This document shows positions 1 to 8,375 of a stretch of DNA of 64,000 nt, piece after piece (the stretch's first letter is position 1; every line of letters begins with the position of its first letter). This DNA comes from Mycobacterium sp. E2479 (GTDB lineage: Bacteria > Actinomycetota > Actinomycetes > Mycobacteriales > Mycobacteriaceae): contig NZ_LZJR01000046.1 of the NCBI RefSeq assembly GCF_001667925.1, positions 1-64,000 on the forward strand. The letters run 5' to 3'. The notes under the pieces were generated by a model that did no database searches, was not told where the DNA came from, and worked only from the letters and a program-made list of their open reading frames with translations. The translations under genes were made by a program, and so were the position numbers.

Positions 1-73
1 CGCGCTTGCGATCGCCACTAGGCCCGACGGTGGCGACCCGCTGCGCCCGGCTACGCCGCGCTTGCGATCGCCA
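1..73. repeat. Intergenic hairpin-forming repeat, left-end copies
   Basis: A partial copy (1-21) and a full copy (about 32-73) of a GC-rich unit are present. The unit begins GGCGACCCGCTGCGCCCGGC and ends GCGCTTGCGATCGCC. It carries internal inverted repeats (GGCGA with TCGCC at the ends, CGGC with GCCG near the centre). Two near-identical copies recur at 61401-61500. Each complete copy ends in a CTAG that supplies or touches a leftward stop codon, so the element sits immediately 3' of leftward genes. A role as transcription terminator or mRNA stabiliser is inferred. Confidence 0.75.
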
Positions 74-113
74 CTAGAGCGGGTCGTCGGCTTCTAGAGC
101 GGGTCGTCGGCTT
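74..113. repeat. Perfect 20-bp tandem duplication over a stop codon
   Basis: The 20-mer CTAGAGCGGGTCGTCGGCTT occurs twice without a gap, at 74-93 and 94-113. It encodes the last residues (EADDPL) and the stop of the leftward flippase-like gene. The inner copy supplies the functional TAG at 94-96. The outer copy lies downstream of the stop and abuts the hairpin repeat. This looks like a slippage or repeat-mediated duplication. Confidence 0.8.
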
Positions 114-1269
114 CCGGATTCCGGTCGGGCGGTACGGGTCCCTGCAGGGCGTTCTCGGTCGGATCGGCCGGAGGGTCGCCCTGTGGCGGCATGATCGGTA
201 GCGGACCCGTGATCGGGTCCTCTTCGGAGTCGCCCAGGTTCTCGGTGCGGAACATGAAGAAGAACACCACCCAGCCGACCGCGGAGATGAGCAACCAACT
301 GATCAACCGGTAGATCAGCATCGCCGAGATCGCGTTGGGCAGTGACATTCCGCTGGACACCAGGCCGGGGACCAGCACCGCCTCGACGATCAACAGGCCG
401 CCGGGCATCAGCGGGATGGTGCCGACGGCGCGGGCGGCCGCGTAGGCGACCGTCAACCCGGCCACCGACGCGTGGTCCCCGGCGGCGTAGGCGGCGAACC
501 CCAGGCAGGCGACGTCGGCGACCCAGTTGAACATCGACCAGCCGAATGCCACCCCCAGGTCGCGCCGGCCCAGGCTCACCGATTCCAGCTGCATCAGCGT
601 CTCGCGCCACTTCTCCAGTCCGGTGTCGGCCGGCCTGCCGCGGACCGAGTTGATCCACGCCAACACCCGGCTGCCGATGCCGTCGATCAGCTCCGGTCGG
701 GACGCGACGGCCTGGGCCAGCAGCAGCAATGCGACAAAGCCGCCGAGGGTGAACAGCAGCGAGAACGGGTTGTTCTTCGCGCCCAGCAGGAAAGCGCCGC
801 CCAGGCCGAGCAAAGCCAAGCCCACCGCCTGCAGCACGCCCGACATCACCAACTGCCACGACGCCACCACGGTCGAGGCGCCCCAGAGCCGCTGCTGGCG
901 GAAAAGGAAGGTGGCCGAGAGCACGGGTCCGCCGGGCAGCGTGGTGCTGAGCGAATTGGCTGCATAGAACGCGGCCTCGGAGCGCAACTGCTTGACGTGC
1001 ACGCCGGCCGATTTGAGCAACGTGCGCTGGATCTGGGCAAAACTGTGCATCGACGCGGCCGCCGCCGCCGCCGAAGCCAGCAACCACCACCAGTTCGCCT
1101 CGTACATGCTCATCCAGGCTTTGGCCAGCTGATCCCAGCCCAGCGAAACCTCGACGGCAAGCACGATGGCTACCGCGCCGAGGATCACCCAGCGCACCCA
1201 CCAGTACCTCCCCCGCGCAGTTTCTTCGCGCGGGAAGTCGAGATTGCGGGCGGGTGCGTCGTGCGGCAC
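94..1269 (-). CDS. Flippase-like (UPF0104/LPG synthase TM type) membrane protein, Rv0204c homologue
   Basis: The 391-residue product is an integral membrane protein with about seven or eight hydrophobic segments. The first is at residues 25-45, and others follow from about 60, 145, 165, 180, 250, 285 and 325. The pattern resembles the lysylphosphatidylglycerol synthase transmembrane family, including a Leu-Ser-Thr-Thr-Leu-Pro-Gly-Gly stretch near residue 108. The catalytic LPG synthase domain is absent, so lipid handling rather than synthesis is inferred. The GTG start lies 7 nt after a TACCCT -10 hexamer, which fits leaderless initiation and supports this start. The gene is divergent from the AI-2E family transporter gene. 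Its 3' end carries a 20-bp tandem duplication and then a dispersed repeat. The substrate is unknown. Confidence 0.85.
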   Translation of the reverse strand: MPHDAPARNLDFPREETARGRYWWVRWVILGAVAIVLAVEVSLGWDQLAKAWMSMYEANWWWLLASAAAAAASMHSFAQIQRTLLKSAGVHVKQLRSEAAFYAANSLSTTLPGGPVLSATFLFRQQRLWGASTVVASWQLVMSGVLQAVGLALLGLGGAFLLGAKNNPFSLLFTLGGFVALLLLAQAVASRPELIDGIGSRVLAWINSVRGRPADTGLEKWRETLMQLESVSLGRRDLGVAFGWSMFNWVADVACLGFAAYAAGDHASVAGLTVAYAAARAVGTIPLMPGGLLIVEAVLVPGLVSSGMSLPNAISAMLIYRLISWLLISAVGWVVFFFMFRTENLGDSEEDPITGPLPIMPPQGDPPADPTENALQGPVPPDRNPEADDPL

Positions 1270-1276
1270 GTGATTT

Positions 1277-1282
1277 AGGGTA
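1277..1282 (-). promoter_or_regulatory. -10 hexamer of a leaderless promoter (Rv0204c homologue)
   Basis: On the minus strand TACCCT is followed by 7 nt and then the GTG start at 1269. This places the expected transcription start on or next to the start codon. No Shine-Dalgarno is visible. Confidence 0.5.
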
Positions 1283-1391
1283 ACGGTGCAGGTGGCGCAG
1301 CGATCGCTGCGGATGGCTTACCGTGTCGACGTCGTAACCGGATCGTGCCGACGCGACGGCCCCGAACGCGGGCACACGTCCGCGGTTACGT

Positions 1392-1418
1392 TTGACCCTG
1401 AACCGCGGCGGATAGGCT
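1392..1418 (+). promoter_or_regulatory. Leaderless promoter of the AI-2E family gene
   Basis: TTGACC (1392-1397) and TAGGCT (1413-1418) are separated by 15 bp. Six nucleotides separate TAGGCT from the ATG at 1425, so transcription should begin at the A of the start codon. No ribosome binding site is present, consistent with a leaderless mRNA. Confidence 0.6.
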
Positions 1419-1424
1419 GGCCAA

Positions 1425-2573
1425 ATGTCAGCAAACGTCGACGATGCTTCGGTCGAACCTCTTGTCCGCAAGACCGCAGCGTGGGCGTGGCGCTTGCTCG
1501 TCATTCTGGTCGCCGTGCTCGCCCTGTTGTGGGTGGTGAAAAAACTCGAAGTCATCGTCGTTCCGGTGCTGGTCGCACTGCTGCTGAGCGCGTTGCTGGT
1601 GCCGGTGGTCGACTGGCTGGACAAGCGGGGCCTGCCCCGCGGCGGTGCGGTGGCCCTGGTGTTGCTGGGCGGCTTCGCGATCCTGGGCGGCATACTGTCG
1701 TTCGTCATCCTGCAGTTCATCGACGGCCTGCCCGGCTTGACCGAACAGGTGACGAACAGCATCGAGTCGACACGCCGGTGGCTGACCCACGGGCCGGCGC
1801 ATCTGCGCAACGAGCAGATCGACAACATGGGCAACGCCGCCATTGAGGCGTTGCACAACAATCAGGCGAAGCTGACCAGCGGCGCGCTTTCCACCGCGGC
1901 GACCGTCACCGAGCTGGTCACGGCGGCGGTGCTGGTGTTGTTCACGCTGATCTTTTTCCTCTACGGCGGGCGCAACATCTGGCAGTACGTCGTGCAGATC
2001 ATCCCGCCGGATGTCCGTGGCCGGGTGCACGAAGCCGGTACTGCCGGATACGGGTCGCTGATCGGGTACGTGCGGGCCACGTTCCTGGTGGCCCTGACCG
2101 ACGCGGCCGGGGTCGGCACGGGCCTGGCGATCATGGGCGTTCCGCTCGCGCTGCCGCTGGCATCACTGGTGTTTTTGGGTGCGTTCATCCCGCTGGTCGG
2201 TGCACTGATCTCGGGCCTGGTGGCCGTGGTGGTCGCGCTGCTGGCCAAGGGCTTCGTGTACGCACTGATCACGCTGGGCCTGCTGATTGCGGTCAACCAG
2301 ATCGAGGCCCATCTACTGCAGCCGCTGGTGATGGGCCGTGCGGTCTCGATTCACCCGCTGGCGGTGGTGCTCGCCATCTCCACCGGCGGAGTGCTCGCCG
2401 GCATCGTCGGCGCCCTGCTGGCGGTTCCGACCGTGGCGTTCCTCAATAATGCGATCCAGGTGCTGTTGGCGCCCGATCCGTCCGCCGAGGCCGAGAAACA
2501 AACCGAGGACGCGGACGAGAAGAACGTCATCCTGCAGGCCGAGCCCGATCAACTCGAGGACGAATCCAGCTGA
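1425..2573 (+). CDS. AI-2E family (YdiK/PerM) transporter, Rv0205 homologue
   Basis: The 382-residue protein has the AI-2E transporter fold. Two N-terminal membrane segments (about 25-45 and 50-70) are followed by an amphipathic region, and a C-terminal bundle of five or six helices runs from about 165 to 345. Conserved family features include [10 protein letters not shown] near residue 260 and an E[10 protein letters not shown] motif near 293-303, where Q-x-E-A-H-L-L-Q-P is the signature. The last 35 residues are acidic and hydrophilic. Family members move small molecules or sodium/proton pairs; the substrate here cannot be read from sequence. The ATG start is fixed by a leaderless promoter. 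The gene is divergent from the Rv0204c homologue and converges on mmpL3. Confidence 0.9.
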   Translation: MSANVDDASVEPLVRKTAAWAWRLLVILVAVLALLWVVKKLEVIVVPVLVALLLSALLVPVVDWLDKRGLPRGGAVALVLLGGFAILGGILSFVILQFIDGLPGLTEQVTNSIESTRRWLTHGPAHLRNEQIDNMGNAAIEALHNNQAKLTSGALSTAATVTELVTAAVLVLFTLIFFLYGGRNIWQYVVQIIPPDVRGRVHEAGTAGYGSLIGYVRATFLVALTDAAGVGTGLAIMGVPLALPLASLVFLGAFIPLVGALISGLVAVVVALLAKGFVYALITLGLLIAVNQIEAHLLQPLVMGRAVSIHPLAVVLAISTGGVLAGIVGALLAVPTVAFLNNAIQVLLAPDPSAEAEKQTEDADEKNVILQAEPDQLEDESS

Positions 2574-2574
2574 G

Positions 2575-2603
2575 CCCCAAAGTTTTTCGGCGCCTTTAAG
2601 GGG
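2575..2603. terminator. Possible bidirectional terminator
   Basis: CCCCAAAG (2575-2582) can pair with CTTTAAGGGG (2594-2603) across a loop, with a two-base bulge. The hairpin lies between the convergent AI-2E family and mmpL3 genes. There is no strong T tract. Confidence 0.35.
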
Positions 2604-2610
2604 AGCCTCG

Positions 2611-5523
2611 TTACAGCCGGCCCTCGCGCCGCAGCAGATCCTGTGCGGACAGGCCGCCGCCGGAGCGTCGGCGTTGCCGTGACGCGTCGCCGTTCTCGCC
2701 CTGTTCGTGCGCGTTCACCTGCTCGGCGGGCGCGTTGGGGTCGCCGCTGTCCGGGCGCATTTTCGGCAGAGCGGTGGTGGGTTCGGCGGAGTCACCGGTG
2801 TCATCGGACCGGTCGCCGGGCACCGGGATGGCCCGCGTCTGATCGCCGGACGGGCGTGCCGCCGGACCCGGCGCCGGGGGGCGCGGGGCAGCCTGCGCTG
2901 CGGAGTTGGTGGGCGCGCGCATCTCGGCCGGGCGGTCATGGCCGGGCGTGCCCTGCGCGGAGAGGCGCGTCGTGCTGGCCTCGGTCGGCTGGTCGGGCCG
3001 CGCCGGATTGCGCGTGCTGCTCGGGCTTTCGCCTATCCCGGCGCGCATGGTCGCACCGCTCGGGGACGGTTCCCGCGCCGGCCGCGGCTCGGCCGGGCGG
3101 GCCGGCCGTGGGGGCTCCGGGGCGCCGGGATGGGTGGGGTCGTGCGGTGGCCGCGGGGCCGCCGCGACCAGGCTGGCGGCGACGGGCGGCCGCGCGGGCC
3201 GGCCGTTGAGCGTCGGCCGCTTGCGTTCATCGGGCAGGTCGATCTCACCGAGCCCGATCTTGTTCTGCAGGCGACGGGCCCAGCGCGGTGCCCACCAGCA
3301 GTCGTCGCCGAGCAGCTTCATCACGGAGGGCACCAGGAACATTCGGACGACGGTGGCGTCCAGCAGCAACGCGGCCATCAGACCGAAGGCCAGATATTTC
3401 ATCAACACCAGATCGGAGAACACGAACGAGCCGGCGACCACCGCCAGCACCAGCGCGGCGGCCGTGATCAGGCGCCCAGTGGTCGCGGTGCCGATCCGGA
3501 TTGCTTCCGCCGTCGACATGCCACGCTCGCGCGCCTCGACCATGCGAGAGACCAGGAACACCTCGTAGTCGGTAGCCAGACCGAAACCGACCGCGACGAC
3601 CAGCGCGATCACCACCACCATCAGCGGGGTGGGCGTGAAGTTCAACACGTTCGACAAGTGCCCGTCGACGAAGATCCAGGTCAAGATGCCCATCGTCGAG
3701 CCAAGCGTCAACGCGCTCATCAACACCGCCTTGATCGGCAACACCACCGATCCGAACGCCAGGAACATCAACAGCATGGTGGCGCTGAGCAACAGGACCA
3801 GCATCAGCGGCGCCTTGTCGAACAGGCTGTGGATGCTGTCCTGTTCCAGGGCCGGCGTGCCGCCGACGTAAAGGTCCAACCCCTTCGGGGGATTCACCGC
3901 CCGCAGTTCGTTGATTTTCTTGGCGGCATCGTTCTTGTTGACCAACCCGTTTTGAATCACTCGTACCGAGCCGTCCTTCGGCACCGTCGTCCCGTTCGGG
4001 CCGGCGACGCAGGGGTTGCCGGCGATGGTCGGGCAGGCCCGTTCCTCCCACTGTTTGTCGGTGAACCCGCCGATCGAGGAAATGCGGTTGCGGATGTCGG
4101 CGACCTGCTGGTCGGTTACCTTGCTGCCGTTGGTGCTCTGGATCACCATCGTCAACTGTTCGGTCCGGTAGCCGGGGAAGAGCTTGTCGAAGTGCTCCTG
4201 GGCCATGCGCACCGTGTTGTCCGGCGGCAGATACTTCTCGCTCATGCCGCCGAAAGACAGATTGCCCAGCGGAATCACCAGCAGGATCATGCCGACGGCG
4301 ATCGGGATGGCGAACGCCAACGGGCGCTTCATCACCCAGTTGACGAGCTTGCCCCAGAAGCCGGCCTCGACCTCTTCGCGGGTCTTGGTCTTCTGCAGCC
4401 GGTCGGCCAGCCAGTTCAGATAGGCCCGCGAGTACTTCCAGTTCCGTAGGAACGGCACCCGGAACGCCGTACGCACGCCCAGCGCGTCCACGTGGCGGCC
4501 AAGGATGCCCAGGCAGGCGGGCAGGAACGTGATGGACAGCAACGCCGCCAGGCCCACCGCGGCGAAGATTGCGTAGGTCAACGAATGCACGAAGCCCTGC
4601 GGTAACACCAACAGGCTGGCGCTGGACGCGATGATCAGCACCGCCGAAAACGTCACGGTGCGCCCGGCGGTCATCACGGTTCTTCGCACCGCGGCCTCGG
4701 TGTCGTAGCCCTCGGCTATCTCTTCCCGGAACCGGCTCACCACGAAAAGCCCGTAGTCGATGGCGATACCCAGGCCGATCAGCGAGACCACCGGCTGGGC
4801 GAAGAAGTGCACCGGCCCGAACACGGCGACCAACCGCAGGATGCCCAGCGAGCCCGCGATGCTCAGGCCGCCCACGATGGCGGGCAGGCCGGCGGCGACG
4901 GCGCCCCCGAAGACCAGGAACAGGACCACTGCGACCAGCGGCACCGCGAGGACCTCCATGCGGCGTTGGTCGGTCGCGATCGTGCCTGTCAGGGCGTTGG
5001 CGATCGGCTCGAGCCCGGCCAGCTGCACCGTGCCCCCGTCGAGCTTCTGCAGATCCGGCTGGATGGCCTTGTAGTTGTTGAGGATGCTGTCGTCGTCATT
5101 GCCCTTCAGCGGGATGGACACGAAGGTGTGCTTCCTGTCCTCGCTGACCATCCCCTTGATGACCGGGTTGGTGCTGTCCGGCGCCGCCAGCCAGCCCGCC
5201 CAGCCGACGACCTGGTCGGGGTGGTCGGTCTTGAACTTGTTGAGTTCGCCGACGAGCTTGGCGCGCCACGCCGCGTCATCGGCCGTTTTTCCGTCGGGAG
5301 CGGTGAAGGTGGCCACGATGTGGCTGGTGCGATCACGGCCGTACGTCTGGTCGCCCAGCACCGAGGCTTTAACGGATTGGCTGCCGTCGTCGTAGAAGCC
5401 ACTCTGTGTAACATGCTTGCCCAGGCTGACCCCGAAGACGCCGCCCAACAGACACAGAGCTGCCGTGACCCCGATCACGATGTACCGGTATCGGTACACA
5501 GTTCGACCCCACCAGGCGAACAC
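2611..5523 (-). CDS. mmpL3: MmpL3 trehalose monomycolate exporter (RND family)
   Basis: This 970-residue RND transporter flips or exports trehalose monomycolate across the inner membrane for mycomembrane assembly. TM1 spans residues 13-33 and the two periplasmic porter domains are at about 40-180 and 430-565. The proton-relay pairs are intact: Asp256-Tyr257 in the GLGIAIDYGLF segment and Asp652-Tyr653 in GLATDYEVF. The second pair sits 7 positions later than the M. tuberculosis Asp645/Tyr646. A cytoplasmic tail of about 200 residues, rich in Pro, Ala and Arg, ends in SAQDLLRREGRL. The GTG start has a strong AAGGAG site. It is the last gene of a probable trmB-NYN-mmpL3 operon. M. tuberculosis MmpL3 is 944 residues, and the extra length is in the tail and the second porter loop. 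Confidence 0.98.
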   Translation of the reverse strand: MFAWWGRTVYRYRYIVIGVTAALCLLGGVFGVSLGKHVTQSGFYDDGSQSVKASVLGDQTYGRDRTSHIVATFTAPDGKTADDAAWRAKLVGELNKFKTDHPDQVVGWAGWLAAPDSTNPVIKGMVSEDRKHTFVSIPLKGNDDDSILNNYKAIQPDLQKLDGGTVQLAGLEPIANALTGTIATDQRRMEVLAVPLVAVVLFLVFGGAVAAGLPAIVGGLSIAGSLGILRLVAVFGPVHFFAQPVVSLIGLGIAIDYGLFVVSRFREEIAEGYDTEAAVRRTVMTAGRTVTFSAVLIIASSASLLVLPQGFVHSLTYAIFAAVGLAALLSITFLPACLGILGRHVDALGVRTAFRVPFLRNWKYSRAYLNWLADRLQKTKTREEVEAGFWGKLVNWVMKRPLAFAIPIAVGMILLVIPLGNLSFGGMSEKYLPPDNTVRMAQEHFDKLFPGYRTEQLTMVIQSTNGSKVTDQQVADIRNRISSIGGFTDKQWEERACPTIAGNPCVAGPNGTTVPKDGSVRVIQNGLVNKNDAAKKINELRAVNPPKGLDLYVGGTPALEQDSIHSLFDKAPLMLVLLLSATMLLMFLAFGSVVLPIKAVLMSALTLGSTMGILTWIFVDGHLSNVLNFTPTPLMVVVIALVVAVGFGLATDYEVFLVSRMVEARERGMSTAEAIRIGTATTGRLITAAALVLAVVAGSFVFSDLVLMKYLAFGLMAALLLDATVVRMFLVPSVMKLLGDDCWWAPRWARRLQNKIGLGEIDLPDERKRPTLNGRPARPPVAASLVAAAPRPPHDPTHPGAPEPPRPARPAEPRPAREPSPSGATMRAGIGESPSSTRNPARPDQPTEASTTRLSAQGTPGHDRPAEMRAPTNSAAQAAPRPPAPGPAARPSGDQTRAIPVPGDRSDDTGDSAEPTTALPKMRPDSGDPNAPAEQVNAHEQGENGDASRQRRRSGGGLSAQDLLRREGRL

Positions 5524-5572
5524 GCAAGCTCCTTACTGGATCGTTAACGACCCGCGCATTGGTTTTCCAGTG

Positions 5573-6286
5573 TCACACACGCGCGGTCAGCAGCGCGGAG
5601 AGCGGCCGGAACGGCTGCAGCCACGCACCCTGGTCAGGCAGCGAATCTAGGCCGATCCGCGGCAACGGTTCCCGGAAGACTCCAGCGATGTCCTCCAGAT
5701 CAACGAAGTCCAAGGTATCCGACGCTAGCGCCCAACTCGCATGTTCGCGAAATCCGATCACCTGAACGCTGACCCCGGTGCGTGCAATGTCTTCCAAAGG
5801 TTGACGGAACGCCTGACCGTCGGCGGAAGCCACCACCAGCGCCGCTAACCCTTCGGTCCGCCGCAATTCGATATGGGCCAGCATGTCGCGGTCGACGTCG
5901 CTGTCCTCGTCGATCTTCGGCTTGGCGAACACCGCAAATCCCACGTTTCGGAGCGCGTCCACCCAGGGCCGGACGACGTCGGCGCTGCCCGGGGCGATGT
6001 TGGTGAAGACGGTGGCCTCGGGTTCCACGACGACGCCGGGGCGATTGGCGCTGACCTCGGCCGTGCGCGACAACAGCCAACGCCCCAGGGCGTCGAACCG
6101 CGGGCGTTCCAGGGCCGTCGGGCGGCGGCCCAGGATGGAGCCCAGGCCCATGTCGAGGTTCGGCGCATCCCAGACCAGCAACACGCGTCCGCCCGGGGGA
6201 GAGAAGTCGCCCAGCTCGTCACCGGTCAGCACCGCCGGGGGCGCTACCGGTTCTGCCCTTGCCGCGGTCTCTTCGGTCAGGCTCAT
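5573..6286 (-). CDS. NYN (PIN-like) domain protein, Rv0207c homologue
   Basis: The 237-residue protein carries a NYN domain of the PIN-like nuclease superfamily. The first beta strand and acidic motif read VLLVWDAPNLDMGLGS near residues 36-51. Further acidic residues follow in DEDSDVDRDML (about 132-142), and the C-terminal strand-turn region has VVASADGQAFRQPLED (about 158-173). These match the conserved Asp positions of NYN RNases, so RNA cleavage is possible but unproven. It lies between trmB (15-nt gap) and mmpL3 (49-nt gap) on the same strand, the same arrangement as in M. tuberculosis. A functional link to mmpL3 beyond co-transcription is not evident. Confidence 0.85.
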   Translation of the reverse strand: MSLTEETAARAEPVAPPAVLTGDELGDFSPPGGRVLLVWDAPNLDMGLGSILGRRPTALERPRFDALGRWLLSRTAEVSANRPGVVVEPEATVFTNIAPGSADVVRPWVDALRNVGFAVFAKPKIDEDSDVDRDMLAHIELRRTEGLAALVVASADGQAFRQPLEDIARTGVSVQVIGFREHASWALASDTLDFVDLEDIAGVFREPLPRIGLDSLPDQGAWLQPFRPLSALLTARV

Positions 6287-6301
6287 CTCATCGCCTACCC
6301 A

Positions 6302-7060
6302 TCATCTAAGCCAAATGAATTCGGTGACGTCGCTGCCCGCTTCCTGAGCCTTCGTCTCGTACTTGGTGGTGGGGCGCACGATCGAGATCGGCAGCGCGGT
6401 GTCTGGACCGGCCGGGCGCAGCCGGGGTTCACCCGCGCCGACCTGAGCGATGTGGTCGGCGTAGCCGGCGTGGTCGGTCGCAACGTGCAGGACACCACCA
6501 GGGAGTAGCCGGTCGGCTATCAAGCCAATCGTGCCGGGCTGCAGGAACCGGCGTTTGTGGTGCCGGGCTTTGGGCCACGGATCGGGAAAGAAGACGCGAA
6601 CCCCGGTCAGCGAACCCGGGGCGATGAGCCGCAGGACGTCGAGGGCGTTGCCGCGGATCAGCCGGATGTTGCTCACGTGGTCGCGGTCGATCGCGCACAG
6701 CAGCTGTGCCAGCCCGCGGCGGTAGATTTCCACCGCGACCACGTCGACATGGGGCTCGTCCTTCGCCATGGCTAGGGTGGAAGACCCACTGCCGCAACCG
6801 ATTTCGAGCACGAGGGGGGCCGGTCGCCCGAACCATCCGGGGAGATCCAGCGGGGGTTCGGGGCGGTCGGATTCCTCGGTTGCGGCGCCCACCGACAGGC
6901 CGAGTTCGGGCCAGCGCCGCTCCCAGGTCTGGCGCTGTGCATCGGACAGCGCCGAGCGTCGCGATCGGAACGCCGTTGCCGGGAAATAGCGCTGGTCGGG
7001 GCGGTCCGAGTCCCCGGTCGGCGTGTCGGCAGCCATCGCCACCCCGCGCTGCGCATGCAT
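6302..7060 (-). CDS. trmB: tRNA (guanine-N7-)-methyltransferase
   Basis: TrmB methylates G46 in the variable loop of tRNAs using S-adenosylmethionine. The SAM-binding motif reads LEIGCGSGSSTLAMAK, and the family signature VFFPDPWPKARHHKRR is present. The Asp-Pro-Trp-Pro-Lys core carries substrate-binding residues. The ATG at 7060 (MHAQ) gives 252 residues. A longer TTG-initiated form from 7120 (272 residues) has better length agreement with the 263-residue M. tuberculosis protein, so the start is uncertain. It is the first gene of the leftward trmB-NYN-mmpL3 set. Confidence 0.93.
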   Translation of the reverse strand: MHAQRGVAMAADTPTGDSDRPDQRYFPATAFRSRRSALSDAQRQTWERRWPELGLSVGAATEESDRPEPPLDLPGWFGRPAPLVLEIGCGSGSSTLAMAKDEPHVDVVAVEIYRRGLAQLLCAIDRDHVSNIRLIRGNALDVLRLIAPGSLTGVRVFFPDPWPKARHHKRRFLQPGTIGLIADRLLPGGVLHVATDHAGYADHIAQVGAGEPRLRPAGPDTALPISIVRPTTKYETKAQEAGSDVTEFIWLR

Positions 7061-7271
7061 TTGTCCATGGTGGCCTATAAACCTGGGATGTAGCCGCCCC
7101 TGGTCCGGATTGATACCCAACAGTTGCCTTCAACTGGTAACTGATTAACGGTGGCTCGCTTCTTGGTGACGCGGATGCCACCATTCGGTGGGACCGCTTG
7201 GCCCCGACGCCGCATGTGTTGGCGACAGCGCGGGCCGGGTACGGGGGTCATCCAGACCGAACAGGCGGGAT

Positions 7272-8375
7272 ATGAGGGCACAAGGACACCCAACTTTCGT
7301 CGACGAGCTGGCACGCTTTGCCGCCGGCCACGTCGACCCGCGCGTGACGGCGATTGCGGAGCGATCCGCCGCGCCCCTGCGCGTGGTTGTGCGCGGCCGT
7401 CGGGGGGTCGGCTGCCGCACCGTGCGCCGCGCGCTGGCCGCCGCGGGACGCGCCGCGGGGATCGCGGTTGCCGACCCGGTGACGGACCGCGGTGTCGACG
7501 CGGTTGTCTACGTGATCACGGAGGTGGTCAAGCCCGAGGACACCCAGGCGATCGCCGACGTCTCAGAGGCCGGGCGCCCGGTGCTGGCGGTGCTGAACAA
7601 AGCAGATTTGGCGGGCTCCCTGTCCGGCCGTGGCGTTGACGGCCCGATCGCGGCCGCGCGCGCGAGGTGCACGGAACTCTCGGCGCTGGTCGGCGTGCCC
7701 ATGGAACCGATGATCGGTCTGCTCGCGGTCGCCGCGCTCGACGACCTGGACAGCAGCCAGTGGACGGCGCTTTCCACGCTGGCCGCGCACCCCGCTGGCA
7801 CGGCGTGTTTCGAAGGATCCTTCGCCGGATTTCTGGCCGCTGATGCCCCGGTGCCGGCGGACGTGCGGCGGCGCCTACTGGACACCCTCGACCTGTTCGG
7901 CACCGCGCTGGCGGTCGCCGCGTTCCGGCAGGGCCGGACCCCGGCCCAGGTGCTGACCCTGCTGCAGCGGATGAGCGGCATCGACGGCGTCCTGGTCAGA
8001 ATCGGCGCGCTGGGCGCCGAGGCCCGCTATCAGCGGGTGCTGGACGCCGTGGCCGAACTCGAGGCGCTGGCCGCGGGCGGCGGCAGGCTCGGCGAGCGCA
8101 TCAGCGGATTCCTGTCCCGCGACGAGACCGTGTTCGCCCGGATGGCGGCCGCCGTGGACTTGGCCGAGGCGGCCGGCCTGGAGCCGGCTGACCGCAAGGC
8201 CGCCCTCGACGCGCATCGAGACCCATCCGCGCACCTGCCGCGGGCGGTGCGGTGGCAGCGCTACAGCCGCGCGTCGGCCAGCGAACTGCACCGCGCCTGC
8301 GGCGCCGACATCGCGCGCGGATCGCTGCGGCTGTGGTCCCAGGCCTGCGCGTCGCTGCCGGGGGAATCCTGGTGA
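7272..8375 (+). CDS. GTPase-like protein with degenerate P-loop, Rv0209 homologue
   Basis: The protein has 367 residues and no recognised function. A P-loop-like segment GRRGVGCRT (42-50) follows a beta strand, but the invariant Lys of the Walker A motif is replaced by Cys. A beta strand (VVYVITEVV) and a G4-like NKAD motif (109-112) follow in the order seen in small GTPases and dynamin-like proteins. The remainder is alanine-rich and helical. The ATG at 7272 is preceded by AGGCGGGA. The stop overlaps the GTG of the next gene (GTGA at 8372-8375), so the two are translationally coupled. I infer a paired, possibly nucleotide-binding-defective, dynamin-like system. Confidence 0.75.
   Translation: MRAQGHPTFVDELARFAAGHVDPRVTAIAERSAAPLRVVVRGRRGVGCRTVRRALAAAGRAAGIAVADPVTDRGVDAVVYVITEVVKPEDTQAIADVSEAGRPVLAVLNKADLAGSLSGRGVDGPIAAARARCTELSALVGVPMEPMIGLLAVAALDDLDSSQWTALSTLAAHPAGTACFEGSFAGFLAADAPVPADVRRRLLDTLDLFGTALAVAAFRQGRTPAQVLTLLQRMSGIDGVLVRIGALGAEARYQRVLDAVAELEALAAGGGRLGERISGFLSRDETVFARMAAAVDLAEAAGLEPADRKAALDAHRDPSAHLPRAVRWQRYSRASASELHRACGADIARGSLRLWSQACASLPGESW

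Noticed and set aside
2707-4449. A 580-codon rightward frame inside mmpL3
   Set aside because: Composition is Arg/Gln/His-rich, as in antisense frames of GC-rich genes; MmpL3 motifs are intact on the minus strand.
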